A stretch of 64,000 nucleotides of DNA from positions 239,333 to 303,332 of the forward strand of contig NZ_BFAX01000003.1 in the NCBI RefSeq assembly GCF_004310395.1, given 5' to 3'. The stretch's first letter is position 1. The number at the start of each line of letters is the position of its first letter. The translations under genes and the position numbers were made by a program. This DNA is from Methanofervidicoccus abyssi (GTDB lineage Archaea > AGJL01 > Methanococci > Methanococcales > Methanococcaceae). Shown in pieces: positions 48,962 to 57,526 of the stretch. The notes beneath the pieces are model-generated. The model did no database searches. It saw only the letters and a list, made by a program, of their open reading frames with translations, and was not told the DNA's origin.

Positions 48962-51900
48962 ATGGGTATTAAAGCCCTCAAGATTAGAGAAGATATCCAG
49001 AAAGGAATCGATCCAGCTCCAAAGCTTGGAGAGGTGTTAAGCGGTAAAGCGGATAAGGTTTACACAGATGCAAAAGAGTTCTTCAGAAGAACGTACTTCT
49101 CCCAAAACCTAATTGATCTCCTAAAGAGAGTGGTTCGAGCTATAAAGGGAGAAGAGAGCAGTAGGATCATCACCCTCTATTCATTCTACGGCGGAGGTAA
49201 GACCCACTCCATATTAGCAATCTATCACGCTTTTAAGAATCCGGACGCTTTGAAAGATGAAGAAGTACTGAGAGATTACGATGAAGTTATCAAGCAAGAA
49301 ATCTGCAAGCTTGCAGATGAAATAAAGGAGATTTCAAAGGATTTGAAGACCATCATAGCCACTGGAGACGATACCCGTTTCTTCGGACATCCCACCGAAC
49401 CGATAGACATGCCACCCTACAAGATTCACACTCTTTGGGGCTACATAGCACACAACCTCGGCAAATATGGGCTGGTAGAGAACTACGACAAAAACCTTTC
49501 AATCCCACCTCAAAACAAGATCAGCGATCTGCTCAGCGGTGAAAAGGCAATATTCATCATCGATGAGCTGATAGATTATGCTCATTCCATGATACATTCT
49601 AAGAACGAATACGAGAAAGGATACGTCAAAAGCTTACCACAGTTTATAGAGTATTTTGCAAAAGCGATCAGAGCATCTGATTCGATTTTAATAATCTCAT
49701 TACCCGTTGAATTAAAGAAGACCCGGTCTGAAACGGGGTTTGAAACGGATTGGAGATACGATAGGGGCTTCGTGCAGTCAGTGTGGAACGCCCTTAAAGA
49801 TTTTGCTCTTCCAATTTCACCGCTTAGAACCGAAGGAGTAAAAGATGATGTCGTCGAAGTTCTAAAGAAGAGAATCTTCGAAAAAATCCCTGAAAACATC
49901 AAAATGTCCGCTCTTCAAAAGTTGAGAGAGAAAGTAGTATCATACGAAGAGCACTTTGTCGGTTATGAAGATTTCCTCAGAAAGTTTGAGAGAACATACC
50001 CATTCCATCCCGACTACCTCGAAATCCTTGAAAAGTTGATATCCAGTCTAAAGCTTCAAAAGACGAGAGATGCCCTCAAGATAACGATTGAAGTTGTAAA
50101 GAGCATCATAAACTCCGGAGAAGATTCAGAGTACATAACGGTATGGCACATCGATCCATCACTCGATTCTCTTAAGCCCATGCTTTTCAGAGATCTATAT
50201 GCAGACTACGAGATGGTTTACAGGAAAGAGGTTGAAGGTATATCTGGCTTTACAGAGCCTGAACTCGTTAAAATAACGTTAAGAACTGTATTTCTCTCAA
50301 CATACATACATGACAGTCCAATAAGAAGAGATGACTTTCCTGATAGGAAAAAGCTTGTAAGGATGGTTTACGAACCAAGAAAGTTCACTGAAAACAACTG
50401 GGAACCTACAGATGTGTTATCTGCCCTTGAAGCGGCATACAGTAGTGAGGAAATTACACACCTAATGGAATCTGAAGGCAGATATTGGTTCTGGAGACAT
50501 GCAAATGTAAAGGAGCACATCGAAAATAGGGCAAGAACGTTGCTTGAACATGAAGATGACAGAATATATAATAAGATAGAAGAATACCTAAAGCTCAGTG
50601 AACATGGTAAGCTGAGCGATAGGGGAGTTACTAAGAAAGTCGGTAGAAGAAAAGAAAGAGAGGATATAGTGCAATTCTTTGATAAAATCATTTATCTTAA
50701 GACTACCTACGACGAGAGAAAAGTTGAAGATGATAGATCTCTAAAACTCGTCGTATTTGTCAAAAAGGATTTGATGATCGACTTAAGAAAAGATATATTT
50801 GAAAACTACGAAGATTCTGAGAGAACGTATAAGAACACTGTCGTTGTCTTGATGCCAAGCGAAGAATACTACGATAAGATAAAGATACAAGCTGCTAGAC
50901 TTGTCGCATGCGATTTGGTTGAGAAAGAAGTTTCAAGCTTTTACGCGGAACATGGGAAGAGTGTCGTAAAAACACAAAAAGCTTTAATTGAAGATTTTAG
51001 AGGGACATACGAAAAAGACTTAATAGAGGCTATTGTAAAAGGATACACACTCGTTTACTATCCAAGAGAGGTTGATTATAAATTTGATGTTTGTGAAGCG
51101 TTAATCCAAAATCCTTCGTATCACCTTCCAACAGCGGTTTACATTACATTATCAAAGGCACCAATACTAAAGATTAGTGATGTTCTAACGTTTGAAGCTC
51201 TCGTAAAACACATAAAGGACGTGATGGGTGTAGATATAACTGAATCTGACAGAATCTACACGGTAGAGCAGATAATAGACTGGTTTAAGCAAAGAGCAGC
51301 GTTTCCAATGGTAAAAGATGAGGTAATTAAAAATGCTTTAAAGGAAGGTGTTAGGCTAAAGAAGATAGGAGTGCTTGACGGAAATGAAATATACTTCAAG
51401 AAAGTCCACAAAAATACCCCACCACTCAGCCAAGAAATAGATGAGGGTGAAATACCAGACACGTTAAAAGATGATGCTAAAGTTCTACCGAGGAGAAAAG
51501 CTGTAGAAATACAATATAAAATGCTCAAAGAAAAGGAAAAAGTACTGAGAAGATTAGATGTTGTAGAAAAGATATGGTATGAAATAAAAGCTGAAGACAG
51601 TGTTCTAAGACTTGAGGAACTTCCAACTATGGATGACTGGCACTACACCTTCGTTAATGGATTGATTGTAGAAAAAAGAGAAAAGCTGAAGTCTGGTATA
51701 ACTGTCGAAGTGTATCCCGGAACTGGAATAGAAAAAGATGCTGGGAAAGAGGTAAGAATTACAATTAAAGCAATACCTATAAATTTAGAGGTCGAAAAAG
51801 TCGAAGTATCTGTAAAATGCAATGATAAAGAAATTTTAAGTCAAGAAATGGAGAGAAAGGATGATAGATTTGAGAGTGTTTTATACGTCAATGCTCCCAA

Positions 51901-52366
51901 GATGGAAGGTGAAAAGGATAATTATATAGCTGTAGTTAAAGCATATACTCCAAATGGAGTATTTGAAAAATCTATAAGGTTTACGATAGAGGCAAAAGTA
52001 AAGAGAAAGACTGTTAAGTTAAGAGAGATTAATGAGAAACACATAGGAGCAAAGTTAATAAAAATATTAGATATTAAGGATTACAGTATTCTTTCTGATA
52101 TTGAAAATATACCTGAATTTAAAGAAGCAAAGGTTACTGGTAATCTCATTGTAAAAGTCAATGCAGGAGAGATTAATGTAAACTATAGTAATGTAAGTAT
52201 CGATGTAGCAGCGAACTCATCGAAAGAAATTGCAGATTATGGTTTAGAGTCCTCAGGAACATTCGAAGTAGAACCTAATGAGTCTTTTGAACTAAAAGAG
52301 CTAACAGTTAGAAAGCTTATGAGATTAAATGGAAAAGTAGAATTTTTACTTGGACTGGAGGAGTGA
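48962..52366 (+). CDS. DUF499 P-loop ATPase of a defence cassette
   Basis: This 1134-residue ATPase belongs to the DUF499 family. The P-loop SFYGGGKTHSILAIYHAF lies near residue 75. An acidic Walker-B-like FIIDELIDYAHSM lies near 200. The C-terminal 250 residues look like beta-rich domains (about 920-1130). Family members occur in predicted phage-defence loci with DUF1156 methyltransferases and SNF2 helicases, perhaps as motor or sensor. GGAGGGAGGTGG before ATG 48962 is unusually strong. The first third is C-rich with Archaeoglobus-like codon use and the last third is AT-rich. The next gene starts 4 bp after its stop. Confidence 0.85.
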   Translation: MGIKALKIREDIQKGIDPAPKLGEVLSGKADKVYTDAKEFFRRTYFSQNLIDLLKRVVRAIKGEESSRIITLYSFYGGGKTHSILAIYHAFKNPDALKDEEVLRDYDEVIKQEICKLADEIKEISKDLKTIIATGDDTRFFGHPTEPIDMPPYKIHTLWGYIAHNLGKYGLVENYDKNLSIPPQNKISDLLSGEKAIFIIDELIDYAHSMIHSKNEYEKGYVKSLPQFIEYFAKAIRASDSILIISLPVELKKTRSETGFETDWRYDRGFVQSVWNALKDFALPISPLRTEGVKDDVVEVLKKRIFEKIPENIKMSALQKLREKVVSYEEHFVGYEDFLRKFERTYPFHPDYLEILEKLISSLKLQKTRDALKITIEVVKSIINSGEDSEYITVWHIDPSLDSLKPMLFRDLYADYEMVYRKEVEGISGFTEPELVKITLRTVFLSTYIHDSPIRRDDFPDRKKLVRMVYEPRKFTENNWEPTDVLSALEAAYSSEEITHLMESEGRYWFWRHANVKEHIENRARTLLEHEDDRIYNKIEEYLKLSEHGKLSDRGVTKKVGRRKEREDIVQFFDKIIYLKTTYDERKVEDDRSLKLVVFVKKDLMIDLRKDIFENYEDSERTYKNTVVVLMPSEEYYDKIKIQAARLVACDLVEKEVSSFYAEHGKSVVKTQKALIEDFRGTYEKDLIEAIVKGYTLVYYPREVDYKFDVCEALIQNPSYHLPTAVYITLSKAPILKISDVLTFEALVKHIKDVMGVDITESDRIYTVEQIIDWFKQRAAFPMVKDEVIKNALKEGVRLKKIGVLDGNEIYFKKVHKNTPPLSQEIDEGEIPDTLKDDAKVLPRRKAVEIQYKMLKEKEKVLRRLDVVEKIWYEIKAEDSVLRLEELPTMDDWHYTFVNGLIVEKREKLKSGITVEVYPGTGIEKDAGKEVRITIKAIPINLEVEKVEVSVKCNDKEILSQEMERKDDRFESVLYVNAPKMEGEKDNYIAVVKAYTPNGVFEKSIRFTIEAKVKRKTVKLREINEKHIGAKLIKILDIKDYSILSDIENIPEFKEAKVTGNLIVKVNAGEINVNYSNVSIDVAANSSKEIADYGLESSGTFEVEPNESFELKELTVRKLMRLNGKVEFLLGLEE

Positions 52367-52369
52367 GAT

Positions 52370-52807
52370 ATGAAGACCATGGTAGCATCTTCTTCTATTA
52401 TTTTATACTTACCTCTTCAAAACACCAACGTGTACTTTGTAGTAAAGAAAAAGCACAAGGGGAAAGTCAGATACGTATTCTCGAAAGTTCCTGACAAAAA
52501 AGAGGATTATGCAACAGCTGCCATTACCTGCAGTTATCCAGATGTCGAAAGGTTTGCAAGAAGACTGAAGTTTGAAAAAGATGGGAATGTTTTTGTAACA
52601 GATAGCAGAGATGCTTTTCTGAGACTTATGCTCTTTACAGCAGTGAGAAGGGTTATAAGGAATGAAAAGAGAGCGGAAAAGCTTGCAGATATCGTTTACG
52701 ATCTCCCATATTTTGAACTCGTATTTTGGATAGATAAGATGAGAAATACTTCATGGTGGGAGATGGATAGAATCGCCAGAGCCTTTCTGATGGTATACAA
52801 CGTGTAA
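52370..52807 (+). CDS. Unknown small protein of the defence cassette
   Basis: This 145-residue protein was not recognised. It begins with a beta-rich half (SSIILYLPLQNTNVYFVVKK, HKGKVRYVFSKVPDKKED) and ends in helices (AVRRVIRNEKRAEKLADIVY, MDRIARAFLMVYNV). It has no membrane segment and only one cysteine. It sits tightly between the DUF499 ATPase (3-bp gap) and the helicase (start within 11 bp), so it is surely co-translated with them. In related loci a small protein, sometimes DUF3780, occupies this slot; homology to it cannot be judged by eye. Confidence 0.75.
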   Translation: MKTMVASSSIILYLPLQNTNVYFVVKKKHKGKVRYVFSKVPDKKEDYATAAITCSYPDVERFARRLKFEKDGNVFVTDSRDAFLRLMLFTAVRRVIRNEKRAEKLADIVYDLPYFELVFWIDKMRNTSWWEMDRIARAFLMVYNV

Positions 52808-52817
52808 GGTGTGCTTC

Positions 52818-55646
52818 ATGTTTGTGAAAAATCTCATATCACGTTTCACTTTGGAATTATTAGAAAATGATCCCGCTTTCTTCTTCTATTCTCTTCAGCC
52901 TAGCATGCCTGGATATAAACCCGTAAAAATGCTCAAACATCAAGCTGCACTACTCTGGAGGATAGTTCCTGTAAATCCTGTTAGATGTCTCATAGGTGAT
53001 GAAATAGGACTTGGTAAAACTATAGAGGCTGCAGTAATTGCAAGATATTTAGAAAAAAGGGGTGTGAAAAGAGTACTCTTACTACTTCCAAGAATCTTGA
53101 TGAGGCAGTGGAAAGAAGAGCTAATGAGAGTAGGAATAGCGGAAGTATACATAAGAGAGCTTGAAAGATACACTTTCGATTACTTGAGGAGTGCTGGCTT
53201 TCCTGAAGGATATTATATTGCGTCGATCGATACTGTAAAGAAAGAAGATTTTAAGTCAAAAATAAGAGACATTGAGTGGGATCTTATCATCGTTGACGAG
53301 GCCCATAATATTGGTGGAGAGACTTTAAGGGACAGTCTTATCAGAGATCTTAAGGCAAAGAATATCCTTTTCCTCTCTGCTACACCACACAGAGGTAATG
53401 CAGCCCGTTATATAGGTATGCTTTCCCATCTTGATCCAAGCTTGAAGGCGATGGCAACAAAGCTTGATAACGTGGAATTTTATAGAGCTACACATAATTG
53501 TCTTGTCCATAGAAGGACAAAAGAAGTCGTGAATGAGCTTGAGGGTAGAGAAGTGTTTCCAAAGTGTCATATAAGAGCGGTCGTGGCTAAAGCAAGCATG
53601 GATGAAAAAGAATTTGCGGATGGTATAGTTGACTTCTTGAGAGAGCTAATCAGAGAGGTTAAGAAAAGTAGCGAAGATTTAGAGAAAACTCCAGAGGGAT
53701 TGCTGGCAGTTATCTTAAGAAAGAGGGTCTCTTCAAGCCCAAGAGCTGCAATAAAAACCCTTAAGACGATTATAGAAAACTTTGGGGCTAAAATCACTGG
53801 GAATGTTTCAAGTGATCATTCAAGAGTATCGAGGATTTTTGGAACTTCCTATGATGAGATGGATATTGAAGACGATGCTGATGAAAGACTTAATGAAATA
53901 GCAGCTAAGTATGCCGGAATTTTTGAGGAAAGACATATTAGAAGATTGCAGGAGTTTATAAATTTAGCTCGGAGAATAGAAGAACACGATAGTAAGCTCG
54001 AAACTCTGAGAGATATAATTGAATATCACATTGAGAAAGGTAGTAAGGTGATAGTTTTCACTGAATATAAAGATACCCTCGACTACCTTGAAGAGAAGCT
54101 TAAAGATCTTAACCCACTGACAATAAGTGGTGCCAACAGAGACGAATGGGGCTGCATTCTTGCTGATTTTGAGAGTAAAGAAAGAAGTCTTCTCATAGCA
54201 ACAGATGTAGCATCAGAAGGTCTCAATTTGCAGATTGCAAACGTCGTCGTAAACTATGAATCCCCATGGACACCGATAAAGCTCGAACAGAGGATAGGAA
54301 GAGTTTGGAGACTTGGGCAAGAAAAAGAAGTGTTTGTATATAACCTCTTCCTTGCAACGAGAGCAGATTTAGATATTGCTAACGCTCTTTATGTAAAGCT
54401 TCTTAACATACATGAAGCTTTGAGTGATACAAGAGCAATACTCGGAGAGAAGATTCATGCCGCGTATGAGAAGGATGTTGGTAGCGTGGATCAGATATTC
54501 GAACCAGTTTCTGAGCTTGGCGAGGTTAAAATAAAAGGTAGGAGAAGAAAGATAACAGAGTATAGGATAGCGCTTTCGCAGATCACTGGAGAATTTGACG
54601 AACTTATGGAACTTATAGCGAGGCAGATTGCAGATCTTAAAGATGAGATATTTAGAAAGAGAATATATCCGACAGAGATTGCAGAATTTATAAAAGAACA
54701 ACTTCAAAGACTTGGTGTAGGAGATTCAGAGAAGATAGAAAAGTTACTATTAGACGTGGTAAATTTGTGTTCTCTAGAAGTTAGGAATGTTCATGAAATT
54801 TATGAACTGCTGAAGACGATTGATGGAAGAATACCAGAAATACTTGTTATATTGGACGACAAAGAGGGCGTTGACTATATAGTGATTGCTACCGTAAAGT
54901 TTGCTGAGCATGAGATGAAGATTCCGCTCGTAGTCTTTGGAGATGATATTAAGATAGGTATAGATGCTTTGAAGTACATTATTGAACTTGTGAAAAGATC
55001 AATAGTCCCGGATAATATCTATTATGAAAAGCAAATAAGGCCTGGAATAGGTATTAAGAGCATGATCAAAATTAAGCTTGAAGAAAGATTTAACTCTCTC
55101 TTACGTCCTTACAGGGAATACTCTTCAAAATATGGGGGACTTTGGAAAGATGTTGGTATAAAAAATATAAGACTCGAAATTTTGACAACAGTCTTAAGAC
55201 TACCTTCTACACCTGGAAATCCAGAAGAGTACGATGAAAGTTTTAGGAAGAAAGTCGAAATGGCTGCTGTGGAGTTTGTAAAAAGATATGAAGAAAGAGA
55301 GGGTAGGGTAATAGAAGACAGGCAAGATACGATGAAGTATGACTTCTATACATATCCAAAAAATGAGAAGGATGTTCAGGAGGGTATGAGGAGAGGTGAA
55401 AGATATATAGAAGTAAAGGGGCATGCTAGGGGCGCTGTGTTCTCAATACTTCCAAAAGGCGAGTTTGAGTTCGCAAAGGGTAGGGGAGATAAATACTGGC
55501 TTTACGTTGTGTATAACGCTTTGAGTGATAATCCCATACTAGTTGCCATTAGGGATCCTATAAGCAAGCTTGCTATCGAGAAAGAAAAAAGGACTAAGGT
55601 TATTAAGGAAGAAGTCTATAAAGTTTATTTCAAACCCAGGATTTAA
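52818..55646 (+). CDS. SNF2/HepA-type superfamily 2 helicase with C-terminal DUF3883-like nuclease domain
   Basis: This 942-residue protein combines two parts. The helicase has GDEIGLGKTIEAAVIARYL near residue 60, DEAH-type box IIVDEAHNIGGETL near 160, LFLSATPHRG near 190, and the C-lobe LIATDVASEGLNLQIANVVV and QRIGRVWRLGQEKEV near 460-500. The C-terminus (about 840-930) contains RYIEVKGHARGAVFSILP and LYVVYNALSDNP. This resembles DUF3883, a predicted PD-(D/E)xK-like nuclease with an E-x-K core. It could be the effector of the DUF1156-DUF499 cassette. GGTG before ATG 52818 sets the start, 10 bp after the small gene. Confidence 0.85.
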   Translation: MFVKNLISRFTLELLENDPAFFFYSLQPSMPGYKPVKMLKHQAALLWRIVPVNPVRCLIGDEIGLGKTIEAAVIARYLEKRGVKRVLLLLPRILMRQWKEELMRVGIAEVYIRELERYTFDYLRSAGFPEGYYIASIDTVKKEDFKSKIRDIEWDLIIVDEAHNIGGETLRDSLIRDLKAKNILFLSATPHRGNAARYIGMLSHLDPSLKAMATKLDNVEFYRATHNCLVHRRTKEVVNELEGREVFPKCHIRAVVAKASMDEKEFADGIVDFLRELIREVKKSSEDLEKTPEGLLAVILRKRVSSSPRAAIKTLKTIIENFGAKITGNVSSDHSRVSRIFGTSYDEMDIEDDADERLNEIAAKYAGIFEERHIRRLQEFINLARRIEEHDSKLETLRDIIEYHIEKGSKVIVFTEYKDTLDYLEEKLKDLNPLTISGANRDEWGCILADFESKERSLLIATDVASEGLNLQIANVVVNYESPWTPIKLEQRIGRVWRLGQEKEVFVYNLFLATRADLDIANALYVKLLNIHEALSDTRAILGEKIHAAYEKDVGSVDQIFEPVSELGEVKIKGRRRKITEYRIALSQITGEFDELMELIARQIADLKDEIFRKRIYPTEIAEFIKEQLQRLGVGDSEKIEKLLLDVVNLCSLEVRNVHEIYELLKTIDGRIPEILVILDDKEGVDYIVIATVKFAEHEMKIPLVVFGDDIKIGIDALKYIIELVKRSIVPDNIYYEKQIRPGIGIKSMIKIKLEERFNSLLRPYREYSSKYGGLWKDVGIKNIRLEILTTVLRLPSTPGNPEEYDESFRKKVEMAAVEFVKRYEEREGRVIEDRQDTMKYDFYTYPKNEKDVQEGMRRGERYIEVKGHARGAVFSILPKGEFEFAKGRGDKYWLYVVYNALSDNPILVAIRDPISKLAIEKEKRTKVIKEEVYKVYFKPRI

Positions 55647-55808
55647 CAATTAAATAAATATATTGATCGCTATATTAAAGGTAATAGGGGCACTATACTA
55701 TTCGGAAAAAAGTTAAGTAAGGGATACAGGAATCCATCTTATGACTTCTTTGAATTTGGCAGAAAACTGAGACGAAAGATAAATAACTCATCCGGGTGTT
55801 GGTGATTT

Positions 55809-56591
55809 ATGAGAAGTCTGAATGAAATTTTGGAAATCTTCTCACAAATTCCTTTGGAAGTCTGGAACAAAATTGTTCAGGAAGAACCAGAATGGAAGAA
55901 TATGTGAGAATTTCTTGAAAAATATGGATTCAGCAGATTTGCAGTTCTCATGACAGCAGCCGGATTAAACGACTTTCAGCTCAAAGGAAAGGCCGAGGTA
56001 GCATACTGGCCAAAAATAAGAGAATTGCTGGAGTCCTGTAAACCTCCTGAAAGCCTGTCCGACCTAAAATTGATTCTTTCAGAATTTTACAGCAAAGAAA
56101 GACTGCCAGATCTAAAACTGAAGAGACTGAGTCGGTTCCTTTCAAGCAGACTCGCTGAATGGTTATGGGAATCAAGTGCAAAGGATGTTGCTGAGAATTT
56201 CGTCAAGATTTGGTATGAGCTTGCTACAACAATGAAACAGAATAGAAATGCAAAAACAATTGTCTTTGCGATGAAATGCCTCGGGATTGCACTTCTCATG
56301 GCTGGGGAGACTAATTTCAGTTTCGAGAGTATTCCCATTCCTGTGGATTACAGAGTCAGAGAATTCACGAGAAGACTCGGTATAGCCGTGAATACTGACG
56401 AGGACGTGCGAAGATTCTGGAACAAAGTTCTGGAGGGATTGAGAAGAAATGGTAAGAGAATAAACATGATCCACCTTGATTCTCTGATATGGCAGATTGG
56501 CGTGCTGAGAAATTCTGAGATAGTGGATTATTTTTCGAGATTAGGTTTGAAGGAAGTTGGAGAGAGAATATCGGAAGTGTTGAGAAGATGA
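55809..56591 (+). pseudogene. AGOG-type 8-oxoguanine DNA glycosylase/lyase interrupted by an in-frame UGA
   Basis: AGOG removes 8-oxoguanine and nicks the DNA. The frame from ATG 55809 (behind GGTGAT) matches the full family length, 260 codons. TGA at 55905-55907 (codon 33, context EEPEWKNM-stop-EFLEKYG) interrupts it. After the stop the frame is clean: GLNDFQLKGKAEVAYW, KTIVFAMKCLGIAL with a candidate catalytic Lys (codon 156), IPIPVDYRV with a candidate Asp (codon 180), and HLDSLIWQIG. An internal ATG at 55950 could make a 213-residue protein lacking the N-terminus. Trp TGG to TGA is the simplest cause. The stop overlaps the DUF6884-like start by ATGA. Confidence 0.8.
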
Positions 56592-56656
56592 GGCTATGTA
56601 TAGTCCCGTGTGGAAGTTTAAAAATCTGGCACAGAAATCCTGATACAGGACCCACA
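56588..56656 (+). pseudogene. 5' part of a DUF6884-like gene split by an inserted element
   Basis: ATG 56588 overlaps the glycosylase stop (ATGA). It begins MRLCIVPCGSLKIW and RNPDTGPT, typical of the N-terminus of small DUF6884-type proteins (a cysteine-containing PCGSxKIW start). The match ends at 56656. The rest of the gene resumes in frame at 58597 with KAKDVYIGPFAKAC. Joined, the two parts give 149 residues, which fits the family. Confidence 0.75.
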
Positions 56657-56993
56657 AGTTAAATAAAAGTTGTTGCAGGTCCCCAGGTACCTTAACTATG
56701 GTCCAATTACCCAACTTACTCAACTCTAAGAGGGAGTGTTTAGCCAGTTTGTTTAAAATAGCATAAAATTGCTTTCTTTTATTTTTGGCAGTTAGTTTAT
56801 TCTTTACTCTATTGTAAATATAAGCCGTAAAAATAGGGTTTCTTGGATAGTCTATAAACTCGGTATAAACGTAGCTAAGGATGGAGTACTCTATAGAGTG
56901 GTTTATATTGCTGATATTAAGTCTTTCTATGAGTAAAGTTTTTATATATTCAGTGACAATCTCATATATGGAGGGGTTCTTTAAGCCAGGCAT
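56657..56993 (-). pseudogene. N-terminal part of the element's Rep gene (separated by integration)
   Basis: ATG 56993 follows GGAGGT at 57007-57002. About 112 element-encoded residues start MPGLKNPSIYEIVTEYIKTL. They contain a mostly helical region rich in Lys, Asn and Tyr (YPRNPIFTAYIYNRVKNKLT, KQFYAILNKLAKHSLLELSK) that resembles a DNA-binding winged helix. The frame then continues past the junction through antisense glycosylase/DUF6884 sequence to 56541; those last 38 residues are not native. Joined to the part starting at 58596 it makes a full Rep. Confidence 0.7.
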
Positions 56994-57007
56994 ATTATTA
57001 ACACCTC

Positions 57008-57190
57008 CAACCTACCCAACCTACTGACAATTTCATATACGGAGGGGTCTTTCATACTATTAACACCTCCGGTAGTCTCGTATACGGTGGGGTTCTTTAG
57101 TGTCAGCATACTATTAACACCTCCAACTTGCTATAAGCCGCAAAAATAGGATTGTTGGGATAGTCTATAAACTCGGTATAAACATACCAT
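57008..57190 (-). repeat. Degenerate tandem copies of the rep 5' end
   Basis: The stretch upstream of the rep start repeats pieces of the gene. At 57024-57070 and 57071-57124 there are two more copies of the block GGAGGTGTTAATAGTATG followed by a KxPxVYE-coding sequence. At 57131-57186 there is a 55-bp copy of 56817-56873, which codes for YTEFIDYP. They are interrupted and cannot make a Rep. They look like remnants of earlier duplications, and they present three ribosome-binding-site/ATG units in a row. Confidence 0.75.
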
Positions 57191-57193
57191 TAG

Positions 57194-57216
57194 GGAAGGG
57201 GGATTTTCCCCCTTCC
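57194..57216. promoter_or_regulatory. Strong GC hairpin in the plasmid non-coding region
   Basis: A perfect 10-bp stem (GGAAGGGGGA / TCCCCCTTCC) with a TTT loop is followed by TTTT on the plus strand. In this AT-rich context it stands out. It could be the double- or single-strand origin hairpin of rolling-circle replication, or a terminator. Confidence 0.6.
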
Positions 57217-57296
57217 TTTTATCACTGTTTATTTTGTTTTAGTATATATATTTTTTTTTTATTCCCAGGGTATTTTACTAATTTTTTACATTTAAC

Positions 57297-57516
57297 CAAA
57301 TGCAAAAAATTCACTTAAGTGAATAAAACACCTACCTACTGGGGGTTATAGGGTATAGGAGTTTGCATTTATTAAAGTGCAAAAAATTCACTTAAGCAAA
57401 TAAATTGCTTAAGCAATTTTATTGCAAAATTAGTAAAGTGCAATAAAATTGCTTAAGCAATATTTAGTAAAGTGCAATATAAACACCTACCTACGGGAGG
57501 TTATAGAGTATAAGAG
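57297..57516. repeat. Iteron-like and palindromic region, candidate replication origin
   Basis: Palindromes centred on CTTAAG are TTCACTTAAGTGAA at 57310-57323, AAATTGCTTAAGCAATTT at 57402-57419 and ATTGCTTAAGCAAT at 57448-57461. AAAGTGCAA recurs at 57374, 57435 and 57469. A 35-bp direct repeat beginning AAACACCTACCTAC occurs at 57326 and 57481, flanking the palindromes. Such arrays upstream of or beside rep genes usually bind Rep. The region lies immediately 3' of the rep C-terminal part. Confidence 0.65.
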
Positions 57517-57526
57517 AATATCTTAA

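Noticed and set aside
56541-56656. C-terminal 38 residues of the left element ORF
   Set aside because: They run antisense through the DUF6884-like start and glycosylase end beyond the junction; the native continuation is at 58596.
57297-57516. CRISPR array
   Set aside because: The repeats are short palindromes and iterons of unequal spacing without equal-length unique spacers.
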